Origin: Bacteroidales bacterium
GTDB lineage: Bacteria > Bacteroidota > Bacteroidia > Bacteroidales > FEN-979
Length of the DNA: 64,000 nucleotides
NCBI GenBank assembly: GCA_023231065.1
Contig: JALNWE010000007.1
Location: 10,207-74,206 of the forward strand
Direction of reading: 5' to 3'
Below, one piece after another: positions 34,046 to 42,738 of the stretch (its first letter is position 1; each line of letters opens with the position of its first letter). The notes below the pieces were generated by a model. It had not been told where the DNA came from. It was given only the letters and a program-made list of their open reading frames with translations, and made no database searches. Made by a program: the position numbers and the translations under genes.

Positions 34046-36628
34046 ATGAAAATAAAATCCGGATTATTTTTTGTTTTATTGGCGTTCATGACCCTGACTT
34101 CAAGCGCCGCCTGGTTCAGTTATCTTCCTTATCAGGTAACTCAACAAAATGGCACAGTGATCAACTGTTTTGTTTCAGGAGATGAATTTTTTAACTGGCT
34201 TCATGATAAAGATGGATATACCATCATCCAGGCTGATGACGGAAATTTTTATTATGGCGAGAAGGCAGGAGATATGGTCCGGCCAACAAAATATCTGGTA
34301 GGTGAAGCCGACCCGGCACAAACTACCCTGAAAAAGTGGGCAAAGATCTCACCTTCGGCATATCAGAAGCGACGCGATTTCTATACCAGGGATGTTGACC
34401 AGTCGGTAAGGGCGCCTCACACAGGAACTATGAATAATCTTATCGTCTATATCCGTTTCAGTGATGATACGGAATTCACCATTACCCGGCAGACTTATGA
34501 TGACCTGTTCAACCCGGAAACAGGAAATACCCTGAAATCCTATTATTCCGATGTTTCATACAGCGCTTTTACCATCAGCAGTACCCATTATCCTGCCTGT
34601 GATATGACCGTTAACCTGTCCTATCGGGATTCGCACAACCGGGGATACTTCCAGCCTTATAATGCCACTACGAACCCGGGTGGTTATAATGGTGATGAAC
34701 AAAGGAGAACGCGGGAACATACTTTGCTCAAGGATGCCATAACCTGGATCAATGCCAATTCACCGGTACCAGGGGATCTCAATATCGATGGGGACAATGA
34801 CGGGAAAGTGGATAACGTTTGTTTTATTATCCGCGGGAATAATGGCGCCTGGGCCGACCTGCTTTGGGCACATCGTTGGACGCTTTATTCGAATTATGTT
34901 TATATAAACGGTAAACGGGTGTATGATTACACTTTTCAACCGGAGACCCAGGTCGAAGTAAATACTTTGTGCCATGAAATGTTCCATGCTTTGGGTGCGC
35001 CTGACCTTTACCATTACACCGATAACGGGATCTCCCCTGTCGGTAACTGGGACCTGATGGAAAGCGGGAGCGGTCACATGGGCGCCTATATGAAATGGAA
35101 ATATACCAACAATGCCTGGATTACAGATATCCCACAAATAACTACCTCCGGTGTTTACACATTACATCCGTTGAGGACTCCTTCAAATAATTGTTATAAG
35201 ATTGCTTCTCCCTTTTCGGCTACACAGTTTTTCATTGTTGAATACCGGAAAAAACAGGGAACCTTCGAGGGGACCCTTCCGGGTTCCGGGTTATTGGTCT
35301 ATCGCATCGATACCCTGGAGGGCAATGCAGGCGGACCTCCCGATGAAGTTTATCTTTTCAGGCCCGGAGGTACCCTCACTGAAAATGGCTCGCCAAATCT
35401 GGCTTATTTTTCAGCTGAATCAAGCAGGACTGAAATGAATGAAAATACCGACCCGGCTTCTTTTCTCCAGGATGGCGCCCCGGGTGGCTTGATTTTTATG
35501 AATGTAACATCGGCCGACACGACCATCTCTTTTACGGTTAATGTGACCAATATCAAGGATCCTGGCAACTTCAGGGCAACAGCCATCAGTACTTCACAAA
35601 TTCAGTTAAGCTGGCAAAACAATTCCGGCATCGACCACATCATGATCGCGTATAACACGGTCCCTGATTTTGGCACGCCTGTAAACGGAATGTCCTATAT
35701 GCCGGGTGATACCATTCCGGGTGGGGCCATGGTCCTTTATTCCGGTACCGGCGATACCCTTTTTTATCATCAGGGCTTATCAACCAATACCCGTTATTAC
35801 TATAAAACCTGGTCGGCTATTACAGGAAATGTATACTCGTTTGGGGTCGCTGCAGATGCTTTCACTTTATGCGATGCCGTTGCCGACCTGCCATTTGCCG
35901 AAGGTTTTGAGAATTCGGCTGAAATGCCTGTTTGCTGGAGTCAGGAAAATTCTGATCCGGCCTGGCTTTTTTGTAAGGGAAACGGCGCCGGCGCTGGTGG
36001 AGGTTTTCCCGAGGAGGCCCATACCGGGATACGGAACGCATGTCTGAAAGATATATCTACTGCTCCAAACAAAAATATGCTGATCCTTCCCACGATGGAT
36101 CTGACCAACTACTGGAATGTGGAGTTACGGTTCTGGCTATTTATGCAACGATGGGGGACCCGGCAGGATGAACTGACGGTATTTTATCGTACCTCGCCCA
36201 TCGATCCCTGGATCTCATTACAAAGTTTTACCCAATCCATCACTTCCTGGACCGAGGAAGTGATCACCCTGCCCGTTATATCCAGCCAGATTCAGTTTGC
36301 CTTTGAAGGGAATGCAAAATTTGGTTTCGGCGTTTGTATTGATGATGTCCTGATCGATGGTAACATCGTTCCGGTCGAAGAAAAGGTTCAGAATGGCATC
36401 CGGATCTCGCCGAATCCCGTCAGGGATCAGTTCAGGATTACTGGCAATGATGAGATCATAAGGGAAATAACCCTTTATGATTGCACCGGAAAAATATTCA
36501 CGGTCCTCAGTGGCGATGGGGAAAAGGAATTTTCTGTTGATCTTTCTACCGCTGTAAAAGGGCTTTATTTTGTAAAGATCAAGACGGATAAAGAAATACT
36601 CATCCGTAAGATCACCCTTGTAAATTGA
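34046..36628 (+). CDS. M6-family metalloprotease with T9SS tail
   Basis: An 860-residue secreted protease. Signal peptide 1-21, then a prodomain to about 120. The catalytic domain (about 125-430) holds the zinc motif HEMFHALGAPDLYH: His310, Glu311 and His314, with a further Asp or His ligand downstream. M6 immune-inhibitor-A-like peptidases degrade host or environmental proteins. It is followed by a fibronectin-III-like module (about 500-600), a MAM/jelly-roll-like module (FCKGNGAGAGGGFPEEAHTG; about 615-770) and a T9SS sorting domain (about 785-860, ISPNPVRDQFRIT). Its 3' end overlaps the convergent kinase gene by 17 bp. Confidence 0.92.
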   Translation: MKIKSGLFFVLLAFMTLTSSAAWFSYLPYQVTQQNGTVINCFVSGDEFFNWLHDKDGYTIIQADDGNFYYGEKAGDMVRPTKYLVGEADPAQTTLKKWAKISPSAYQKRRDFYTRDVDQSVRAPHTGTMNNLIVYIRFSDDTEFTITRQTYDDLFNPETGNTLKSYYSDVSYSAFTISSTHYPACDMTVNLSYRDSHNRGYFQPYNATTNPGGYNGDEQRRTREHTLLKDAITWINANSPVPGDLNIDGDNDGKVDNVCFIIRGNNGAWADLLWAHRWTLYSNYVYINGKRVYDYTFQPETQVEVNTLCHEMFHALGAPDLYHYTDNGISPVGNWDLMESGSGHMGAYMKWKYTNNAWITDIPQITTSGVYTLHPLRTPSNNCYKIASPFSATQFFIVEYRKKQGTFEGTLPGSGLLVYRIDTLEGNAGGPPDEVYLFRPGGTLTENGSPNLAYFSAESSRTEMNENTDPASFLQDGAPGGLIFMNVTSADTTISFTVNVTNIKDPGNFRATAISTSQIQLSWQNNSGIDHIMIAYNTVPDFGTPVNGMSYMPGDTIPGGAMVLYSGTGDTLFYHQGLSTNTRYYYKTWSAITGNVYSFGVAADAFTLCDAVADLPFAEGFENSAEMPVCWSQENSDPAWLFCKGNGAGAGGGFPEEAHTGIRNACLKDISTAPNKNMLILPTMDLTNYWNVELRFWLFMQRWGTRQDELTVFYRTSPIDPWISLQSFTQSITSWTEEVITLPVISSQIQFAFEGNAKFGFGVCIDDVLIDGNIVPVEEKVQNGIRISPNPVRDQFRITGNDEIIREITLYDCTGKIFTVLSGDGEKEFSVDLSTAVKGLYFVKIKTDKEILIRKITLVN

Positions 36629-37175
36629 TTTGAGCAAGCGCTTCCTCAACCTGTCGGTAAAGGTCTTCTTTCGTCCGGTTGTTGGAAAGAATAAAATCGG
36701 CTAATTGTTTACATCCGGCAAGATTTTGCTTGTTGGGATCGGTTGTTTTCATCTCGCGTTGTTCTTCCTCTAAAAAAGTTTCGAAGGAAACATAATCGGT
36801 TTCTGATTTCCTGAGTTGTACCCGTTGATAACGGATCTCGGGGATTGCATCCACGGCGAAGAGGTAAAAATTTCCTTTTTCCTTCAGTGATGTCACCTCT
36901 CCCGTGGTGCGGATACTTTCAATAACACAAGGCTGACCATTCCTCTCAGCCAGGAGGTATAACTGATCAGTCACGTAGGAGGGCCCATGCTCCGCCCGCA
37001 ATTCATTGGCAAGGCTGAACATACTGTCCCTGTTTTCAGGCATTTTTCTTTGCCTTATTATTTCCAGGAGATAGGCCCTGACGGAATAGTGGTGAAAGCC
37101 TTTTTGCCTGATAAGGTATTCCACTACTGTTCCTTTTCCCGCTCCCAGCGTACCCGTAATACCTATTATCAGCAT
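36612..37175 (-). CDS. P-loop nucleotide kinase-like ATPase
   Basis: A 187-residue protein with Walker A GTLGAGKGT (residues 7-15) in an adenylate/dephospho-CoA kinase-like fold. Visible features are SVRAYLLEIIRQRKMP, an ELRAEHGPSYV stretch where such kinases bind substrate, VIESIRTTGEV, and a C-terminal NNRTKEDLYRQVEEAL. Bacteroidota genomes usually annotate this as an AAA-family ATPase. The phosphate acceptor is unknown. It is last in a minus-strand cluster with the LOG and M20 genes. Confidence 0.78.
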   Translation of the reverse strand: MLIIGITGTLGAGKGTVVEYLIRQKGFHHYSVRAYLLEIIRQRKMPENRDSMFSLANELRAEHGPSYVTDQLYLLAERNGQPCVIESIRTTGEVTSLKEKGNFYLFAVDAIPEIRYQRVQLRKSETDYVSFETFLEEEQREMKTTDPNKQNLAGCKQLADFILSNNRTKEDLYRQVEEALAQINLQG

Positions 37176-37181
37176 CTTTAT

Positions 37182-37775
37182 TTATATTTTTCCAGCCTTC
37201 AGGCGTTCGATCCACTTTTCAGCAATGACCGGTTTAAACGCTTCCAATTTTTCAAGGAGATCCTCCGGGTTTTCTGAGACCTGAAGAATGTTCCGGTGTT
37301 CAGTCCGGAGAAACCTCGCTGCTACTGCATGGTCAAGCATAGAGAGGAGGGAGGTGTAAAAGCCTTCAATGTTCAGCAATCCGATCGGCTTATGGATAAT
37401 CCCTAATTGATTCCAGGTCAGGACTTCGAAAAGTTCGTCCAGTGTCCCATAGGCGCCGGGAAGGGCAATAAAAGCATCTGAAAGGTCGGCCATCAGGGCC
37501 TTCCGCTCCTGCATATCAGCGACAATATGCATCTCGGTCAAATTTTTATGGGCCACCTCCTTTTCCACAAGCGATTGTGGCATAACGCCAATGACCCTTC
37601 CCCCGGCATTTAAAAGCGTATCGGCAAGGACTTGCATCAATCCCACATTGGCGCCCCCATACACCAAAGAAATTTGCTTCTTCATCAGAATTTCTGCCAG
37701 CTGACGGGCGTTATCGGCAAAAACCGGCAGGTCACCAATACTGGAACCACAAAAAACGCATAAAGTTTTAATCAT
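37182..37775 (-). CDS. LOG family protein (TIGR00730-type Rossmann fold)
   Basis: A 197-residue protein when started at the ATG at 37775 (MIKTLCVFCGSS). An upstream ATG at 37892 would add 39 residues that do not fit the family. It contains the LOG nucleotide-binding motifs LVYGGANVGLMQVLAD and LPGAYGTLDELFEVLTW, the second being PGAYGT where plant LOGs have PGGYGT; this variant is familiar in Bacteroidota. LOG enzymes split ribose 5-phosphate from nucleoside monophosphates, including cytokinin precursors. Its start overlaps the M20 gene's end by 8 bp, suggesting translational coupling. Confidence 0.88.
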   Translation of the reverse strand: MIKTLCVFCGSSIGDLPVFADNARQLAEILMKKQISLVYGGANVGLMQVLADTLLNAGGRVIGVMPQSLVEKEVAHKNLTEMHIVADMQERKALMADLSDAFIALPGAYGTLDELFEVLTWNQLGIIHKPIGLLNIEGFYTSLLSMLDHAVAARFLRTEHRNILQVSENPEDLLEKLEAFKPVIAEKWIERLKAGKI

Positions 37776-38919
37776 TGGAAAGATCCTGGATGATTCCATA
37801 AAACATTTTAATCCCGGTCTCAATGATCTCATCCGGGAAGTCATAATACCAGGTATGCAGATCGGAATGGTTCTCTCCTGCCCCAAGCCCAAACATCGCT
37901 CCCGGATACCGGTTCATGAATTGTCCGAAATCTTCTGACCATCTGAAAGGTTCCTTCAATTCAATCAAGGTAAAATGATGCCGTTCTGCTACTTTCCGGA
38001 TGGCCCCAACGACAAAAGGATTGTTGCAGGATGCGTCGAAAGGCTCGAACCGTTTGAAATGATCTTCAAGATAATAGTGGGAAGCCGTTTTTGCGACCAT
38101 TTTGGTTATCTCTTTGTGTAAGCGTTCCAGATCGGGGCCCTCTTCAGCCCTGAGTGTTACTGCAAACTCTGCATTCCCGGGAACTGTCCCGAATCCAAAT
38201 CTTCCGGCTTTGGCATACGTGACCGCTAATTGGACGAAATGTTTATATATCTTTTTTCTGGAGATTAAAAGAGGCAGCTTTTCCACTAATTCGATCATCG
38301 CAGGAACAGGGGAGATCCCCTGTTCAGGATAAGCTGCATGGGCAGCATGCCCCCTGAGTGTGATCAAAATTCCCTCCGAAGCCATGGCAAAAGTGTTATC
38401 TTTTACCAGAATTGAATGCCGGGGATACCCGGGAATGTTATGAAGCGCAAAACAGTAATCGGGCTGTAAAGATTTGAATTTCGGATCGGCAAGGACCATA
38501 CGCGCTCCCTTGCCAGTCTCTTCTGCTGGCTGAAACAGGAGGATCACCCGTCCATGATGTATGGGATGCTGCTGTAATAAAAAAGCCAGCCCGCAAAGGA
38601 TGGCCATGTGCCCGTCATGGCCACATTTATGGGATAACGACTTTTTTACTGAAGTATAAGGAGTTTCAATATCTTCCTCTATGGGCAAAGCATCCATATC
38701 GGCGCGGAACATCAATGTTTTTCCGGGGTTGCCACTCTCATATATCAAAGCAAGTCCGGTTTTTCCCAACTTTTCAACGATACCGGAAGGTTCAAACTGC
38801 AAACAAAACCGTTTGACCAACTGGGAGGTGAAATGTTCATTTCCGGAATTTTCAGCATTATGGTGTAACTCTTTCCGCAGCGATATCAATTCGGGGATAA
38901 AGTCATTTATGAGTTTCAT
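37768..38919 (-). CDS. M20-family amidohydrolase
   Basis: A 383-residue metal-dependent hydrolase started at the ATG at 38919 (MKLINDFIPEL); an in-frame ATG at 38964 adds 15 residues that look non-native. The binuclear metal-site patterns are CGHDGHMAI and FQPAEETGKG, preceded by MFRADMDALPIEED, and a dimerisation lid is present (about 185-300). M20D members cleave N-acyl amino acids, hippurate-like amides or peptides. A paralogue lies at 45586-46797 with CGHDVHI and FQPSEETYPG; the two are not recent duplicates. Confidence 0.88.
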   Translation of the reverse strand: MKLINDFIPELISLRKELHHNAENSGNEHFTSQLVKRFCLQFEPSGIVEKLGKTGLALIYESGNPGKTLMFRADMDALPIEEDIETPYTSVKKSLSHKCGHDGHMAILCGLAFLLQQHPIHHGRVILLFQPAEETGKGARMVLADPKFKSLQPDYCFALHNIPGYPRHSILVKDNTFAMASEGILITLRGHAAHAAYPEQGISPVPAMIELVEKLPLLISRKKIYKHFVQLAVTYAKAGRFGFGTVPGNAEFAVTLRAEEGPDLERLHKEITKMVAKTASHYYLEDHFKRFEPFDASCNNPFVVGAIRKVAERHHFTLIELKEPFRWSEDFGQFMNRYPGAMFGLGAGENHSDLHTWYYDFPDEIIETGIKMFYGIIQDLSND

Positions 38920-39099
38920 AAACACAGGGAAATTCAGTAATTTTGTACGTGTACTACTTTTCAAAGTTATAAAATAATTATTGAGCCGGATCCAAAAACT
39001 GAAATCTTTACTTTTACCACTTATTTAATATTTGGTCCCTTTGCGTATTAGTCGTAAAAAATATTTTCGGGGCGGATCCCTTAATTGAATGTTTAAATT

Positions 39100-40074
39100 A
39101 TGTTGTATCCACTGAAGTTCAAGCCGATTTATAAAGATAAAATCTGGGGTGGGGAAAAGATAAGGACCAACCTTGGTTTGGATTTTTCCCCTCTTACAAA
39201 CTGTGGCGAACTTTGGGCGCTTTCCGGAGTCCCGGGATGCCAATCAGAAATAGTCAATGGATTTTTAGCCGGAAATGAACTGAACGAAATCCTTGAAATC
39301 TATATGGATGAACTGGTGGGTGAAAGCGTTTTTGAAAAGCATAAAACTGAATTTCCGCTTCTGATCAAAATAATTGACGCTAACGATTATCTCTCAATCC
39401 AGGTCCATCCTGATGACGCTTTAGCCAGAATACGAAAACTGGAAAACGGGAAAACGGAAATGTGGTATATTCTGGATGCAGCGCCCGGGGCTGAACTGAT
39501 TACCGGTTTCAACCAGGAGGTAAGCAGGGATATGTACCTGGAGCGTCTTAAAGAAAAAAGATTAAAGGAAATTCTAAATACCGAGAAGGTTTCAAAAGGT
39601 GACCTGTTTTTTATTCCGGCAGGCAGGGTCCACGCTTTGGGCCCCGGAATCCTGTTAGCGGAGATTCAGCAAACCGCTGATACGACCTATCGGATTTATG
39701 ATTGGGACCGGCTCGACAGCCTGGGTAAATCCCGAGAACTCCATACGGATTTAGCCCTGGAAGCTATTGATTTTAAGGTCTATGATTCATACCGTACCCC
39801 TTACCGCGAAATCCCGAACCAGTCCGCTCCCCTGGTGAATTGTCCTTATTTTACAACCAACCTCCTGTCGGTAAACGTTCCGGTTGAAAAGGATTATTCC
39901 GATCTGGACTCATTCGTCATCTATTTATGTATTGGTGGGAAAGCAGGGATCGCTACTGCTACCGATTGTGTCAGCATCGGGCCAGGTGAAGCCTTGTTAT
40001 TGCCCGCGGTCATGGAAAATATAACCCTGAAACCGGATCCCGTATGCAAAATCCTGGAAATTTATGTTTCCTGA
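39100..40074 (+). CDS. manA: Type I mannose-6-phosphate isomerase
   Basis: A 324-residue cupin enzyme that interconverts mannose 6-phosphate and fructose 6-phosphate, feeding GDP-mannose synthesis or mannose use. The N-terminus is LYPLKFKPIYKDKIWGGEKI. The zinc ligands appear in SIQVHPDDALA, ENGKTEMWYI and AGRVHALGPGILLAEIQQ, the latter with DTTYRIYDWDR. The length is the short Bacteroidota/Firmicutes form. No strong -7 element was found; TTTGGTCCCTTTGC at about 39033-39046 is weak. Confidence 0.94.
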   Translation: MLYPLKFKPIYKDKIWGGEKIRTNLGLDFSPLTNCGELWALSGVPGCQSEIVNGFLAGNELNEILEIYMDELVGESVFEKHKTEFPLLIKIIDANDYLSIQVHPDDALARIRKLENGKTEMWYILDAAPGAELITGFNQEVSRDMYLERLKEKRLKEILNTEKVSKGDLFFIPAGRVHALGPGILLAEIQQTADTTYRIYDWDRLDSLGKSRELHTDLALEAIDFKVYDSYRTPYREIPNQSAPLVNCPYFTTNLLSVNVPVEKDYSDLDSFVIYLCIGGKAGIATATDCVSIGPGEALLLPAVMENITLKPDPVCKILEIYVS

Positions 40075-40110
40075 AAATTGAAGATAACAACCATTTCCCA
40101 GAGGGCATGA

Positions 40111-41346
40111 TCAATCCAGTTTGACCATTCCAAGGTTTATTTTACGGATGTTATAAACAGGGTACCATGCCGCAAGGCAACCAACGAATAAAACGGTTGA
40201 AAGGACAATGAAGAAATCCGAAACCTGCATGTGTACCGGATAAGCGCTTACCACGAAACTACTGTCGGCGTCGCCCAGGGCAATGATCCCAAAACGGATC
40301 TGGACCCAGCATAAAAGGGCCCCAAGGGCCAGACCGGCAATAGCGCCAATCAATGAGGTGAGAATTCCCTCCATGAAAAAAATACGCCGGATTATTTGCT
40401 GGTTACACCCCATACTGCGGAGTACGGTAATATCTTTCCTTTTATCCAGGATCAGCATGGATAATGACCCGATCACATTGAAAGTAGCCATGAAAAGGAT
40501 AAAAGCGAGGATGAGAAAAATGTACAATTTTTCCGATCGCATTATTTTATAAAGGATCTCCTGCTGTTGAAAACGGTTCTTGACGGTATAGCCATTTCCT
40601 AAGAGATCCTTGATCTTTCCCTGGACCTTTTCCTGATCTGCTTTCTTTGCCAATCCCAATTCCAGTGAAGTCCGTTCGTTTTTATAATCCAGCAGCTCTT
40701 TTACGAACCGCAGGGGAAGGAGTACATATTTTACATCATAATCCTGCTGGATAGAGAAAAAACCGGAAGGGAAAACCACCCCTGAATTAAAGGCAGTTTC
40801 AAACCCTCCCGCGAAGGAGACGTCCCGGCGGGGAACATAAACCACAAGCGGATTCAGATAATCCTGCAGGTTTGCCCCCAGGGTGGCAGCAATTCCATAC
40901 CCCGGCACTGCGAAATCCTGGCCCTTATCCTGCAGGATGAATTTCCCTTCCGACATCATGGTGTCAATCCCGGTTATATGTATGAAGTCTTCACTTACAC
41001 CCTTGATCGTGACAATTGTCTGTTTGTCCTTGTATTTGACCAGGGCATCCTCCTCTATAACTTCGGAAAGATAGGCCACCCCTGGAATTTTTTTCAATTG
41101 CCCGATGGGGATCGCGCTGATATCGAAAGTCTTACCCTTAACCGCAGTAACCTGTATGTCAGGGTTGAAAGAACTGAAAAGCGAAATAACCAGTTTCTCA
41201 AACCCGTTGAATACCGAAAGCACAATGATCAGCGCCATGGTCCCGATGGCCACGCCAGTAATGGAAATCGCGGAAATAATGTTGATGATATTGTGCGATT
41301 TTTTAGAAATCAGGTACCGGCGGGCTATATAAAAAGGAAAATTCAA
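40111..41346 (-). CDS. LolC/LolE-type FtsX-domain ABC permease
   Basis: A 411-residue inner-membrane protein with four helices: one near the N-terminus (about 20-45) and three in the C-terminal third (about 270-292, 318-350 and 370-395). A large extracytoplasmic domain lies between. The start FYIARRYLISKKSHNIINII and the GVAIGTMALIIVLSVFNGFE helix are typical of lipoprotein-releasing permeases; the C-terminal FtsX part has VLRSMGCNQQIIRRIFFMEG. No LolD-like ATPase is adjacent, so the partner is elsewhere. The methyltransferase gene is 31 bp upstream on the same strand. Confidence 0.88.
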   Translation of the reverse strand: MNFPFYIARRYLISKKSHNIINIISAISITGVAIGTMALIIVLSVFNGFEKLVISLFSSFNPDIQVTAVKGKTFDISAIPIGQLKKIPGVAYLSEVIEEDALVKYKDKQTIVTIKGVSEDFIHITGIDTMMSEGKFILQDKGQDFAVPGYGIAATLGANLQDYLNPLVVYVPRRDVSFAGGFETAFNSGVVFPSGFFSIQQDYDVKYVLLPLRFVKELLDYKNERTSLELGLAKKADQEKVQGKIKDLLGNGYTVKNRFQQQEILYKIMRSEKLYIFLILAFILFMATFNVIGSLSMLILDKRKDITVLRSMGCNQQIIRRIFFMEGILTSLIGAIAGLALGALLCWVQIRFGIIALGDADSSFVVSAYPVHMQVSDFFIVLSTVLFVGCLAAWYPVYNIRKINLGMVKLD

Positions 41347-41377
41347 AGTATAAAAATCAAAAATAAAACTATGTTAT

Positions 41378-42196
41378 TCATTTCCATGCTTTTACAATTA
41401 AACCGGTTCCTGATTGATGGGGGCTCCTCATATCCAGCCAGTTGTATATTAAAGCCACAGGCCACGCCAGGATGTAATAAAAAGGGAGAAGCAGAAAAAA
41501 CATCCTGGAAGTATTCAGCATCAGGATGGGATATTTCATTGAAAGCCGCCAACCAGTCTTGCCTTGCGGACCATAGGAGTAAGAAGCTTCCGTCCTTCTG
41601 AATCCCGCTCTTTTCAACTTCTCACAAATTTCATTGATGTTGTACCCATCGCGGACATGTTCATCAATGAACGAAGTTGTTTCATGATCATGGACGTCGG
41701 ACCCCCCCTGGTCAGAAGGAGTTGAGATCAGCAGCATGCCTTGCTGTGTAAGGGAATCATAAAAATTACGGAAAACTTTTTCATCATCGGCAATATGTTC
41801 CATGACATCCACCGATAAAATCAGGTCAAATTTATCCGGATAGTTAAAGGTAGTGAGGTCCGCTTTTTCAAAAAGGACATTCCCGCGGTTGATCTTCGAA
41901 AAAAAAGCGGTGCAATCCGCAATTTGTTCTTCTTTTACATCCACAGCATTGGTGAACCAAAACGGGTTAAGCCCCGACAAAAAATAGGTATATTGCCCAA
42001 AACCTGATCCGGCATCCAACATGGCCCTCCGGCGATCGTTCCGAACCTTAGGATCGCCGGCCCATGTTTTGATCTCCCGACGCACATACCAAGCCCGTAA
42101 GAGCAATATATCAAGTAACTTGTAAAATAATATTCTCAATTTAGGAGTCCGGTTGAAAACCGTTCCCAACGACTTTTTTATCGGATCGTATTGCAT
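41378..42196 (-). CDS. Class I SAM-dependent methyltransferase
   Basis: A 272-residue enzyme with the S-adenosylmethionine motif I MLDAGSGFGQYTYFLS, motif II DKFDLILSVDVMEHIADD and motif III GMLLISTPSD. A C-terminal amphipathic to hydrophobic region (FFLLLPFYYILAWPVALIYN) could attach it to the membrane, which is seen in quinone, sterol and glycolipid methyltransferases. The substrate is not evident. It is followed by rbfA upstream (30 bp) and the LolC/E permease downstream, all on the minus strand. Confidence 0.82.
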   Translation of the reverse strand: MQYDPIKKSLGTVFNRTPKLRILFYKLLDILLLRAWYVRREIKTWAGDPKVRNDRRRAMLDAGSGFGQYTYFLSGLNPFWFTNAVDVKEEQIADCTAFFSKINRGNVLFEKADLTTFNYPDKFDLILSVDVMEHIADDEKVFRNFYDSLTQQGMLLISTPSDQGGSDVHDHETTSFIDEHVRDGYNINEICEKLKRAGFRRTEASYSYGPQGKTGWRLSMKYPILMLNTSRMFFLLLPFYYILAWPVALIYNWLDMRSPHQSGTGLIVKAWK

Positions 42197-42226
42197 GGGG
42201 CCGATTCAAAATTTGAAACTCGAAAT

Positions 42227-42568
42227 TCAACCATCTTTTAGCAACTGCTCAATGTTGTCGATGTAATCCAGGGAGTCGTCCAGATAAAACTGCAAATCAG
42301 GCATGATCCTTAACTGGGCATGGACCTGCTGTGCCAGCTGGTGACGTATCTCCCTTGTATGTTGCCGGATCTTATCAAGCAAAGCCTTTTTATCTTTGGT
42401 CCCAAACAAACTGAGATTTACCTTGGCAATGGCCAGGTCTTTCGTGATCTGAACCTTGGTTACCGTGATCATTGTCCCTTCAAAGAGGTTCCGGCTTTCC
42501 TTTTGAAAAATTACGCCCAGTTCCTTCTGGACGAGGCGTGAAATTTTTTGCTGTCGGGTTGATTCCAT
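42227..42568 (-). CDS. rbfA: 30S ribosome-binding factor A
   Basis: A 113-residue protein from the ATG at 42568 (MESTRQQKISRLVQKELGVI); an earlier ATG adds five residues. RbfA is a KH-like factor that helps 16S rRNA processing and cold adaptation. The motif TVTKVQITKDLAIAKVNLSL and the C-terminal RIMPDLQFYLDDSLDYI are diagnostic. First in a probable operon with the methyltransferase and LolC/E permease genes. Confidence 0.93.
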   Translation of the reverse strand: MESTRQQKISRLVQKELGVIFQKESRNLFEGTMITVTKVQITKDLAIAKVNLSLFGTKDKKALLDKIRQHTREIRHQLAQQVHAQLRIMPDLQFYLDDSLDYIDNIEQLLKDG

Positions 42569-42572
42569 AATA

Positions 42573-42580
42573 CAAAAGTA
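42573..42580 (-). promoter_or_regulatory. -7 element for rbfA
   Basis: Minus strand TACTTTTG fits TAnnTTTG, only 4 bp before the chosen ATG. A transcript from it would have almost no leader, so either the message is near leaderless or another promoter acts. Confidence 0.4.
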
Positions 42581-42613
42581 CAAATAAAAACACAGAAAAT
42601 GCAGAGGGATGGA

Positions 42614-42715
42614 GGAGATAGGCGATAAAAGATAAGAGATGGGGGATAGGAGATGAGAGATGGGGGATGAAATTTAAAATAGTCAATTGTCAATTGTCAA
42701 TTGTCAATAGTCAAT
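42614..42715 (+). repeat. Two heptamer arrays between rbfA and the MsbA-like gene
   Basis: Positions 42614-42669 hold eight seven-base units of the GGAGATG family (GGAGATA, GGCGATA, AAAGATA, AGAGATG, GGGGATA, GGAGATG, AGAGATG, GGGGATG). After 11 AT-rich bases, 42681-42715 hold five units of the other family (AGTCAAT, three TGTCAAT, AGTCAAT). Both families appear together again at 25034-25109. Confidence 0.9.
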
Positions 42716-42725
42716 TGTAAACATA

Positions 42726-42733
42726 TATCTTTG
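42726..42733 (+). promoter_or_regulatory. -7 element for the MsbA-like exporter gene
   Basis: TATCTTTG, a perfect TAnnTTTG match, 5 bp before the ATG at 42739. The TTG at 42701-42703, inside the heptamer array, lies 22 bp upstream, the same distance as at dxs. Confidence 0.55.
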
Positions 42734-42738
42734 CATTT

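Noticed and set aside
34046..36628. Defence or toxin system around the M6 protease
   Set aside because: Neighbours are a nucleotide deaminase, a kinase-like protein and a LOG enzyme with ordinary housekeeping patterns. No immunity, toxin or phage-defence domain was recognised.
37776..37892. Longer start for the LOG protein
   Set aside because: The extra 39 residues overlap the M20 coding sequence, contain no conserved LOG sequence and precede the canonical MIKTLCVFCGSS start.
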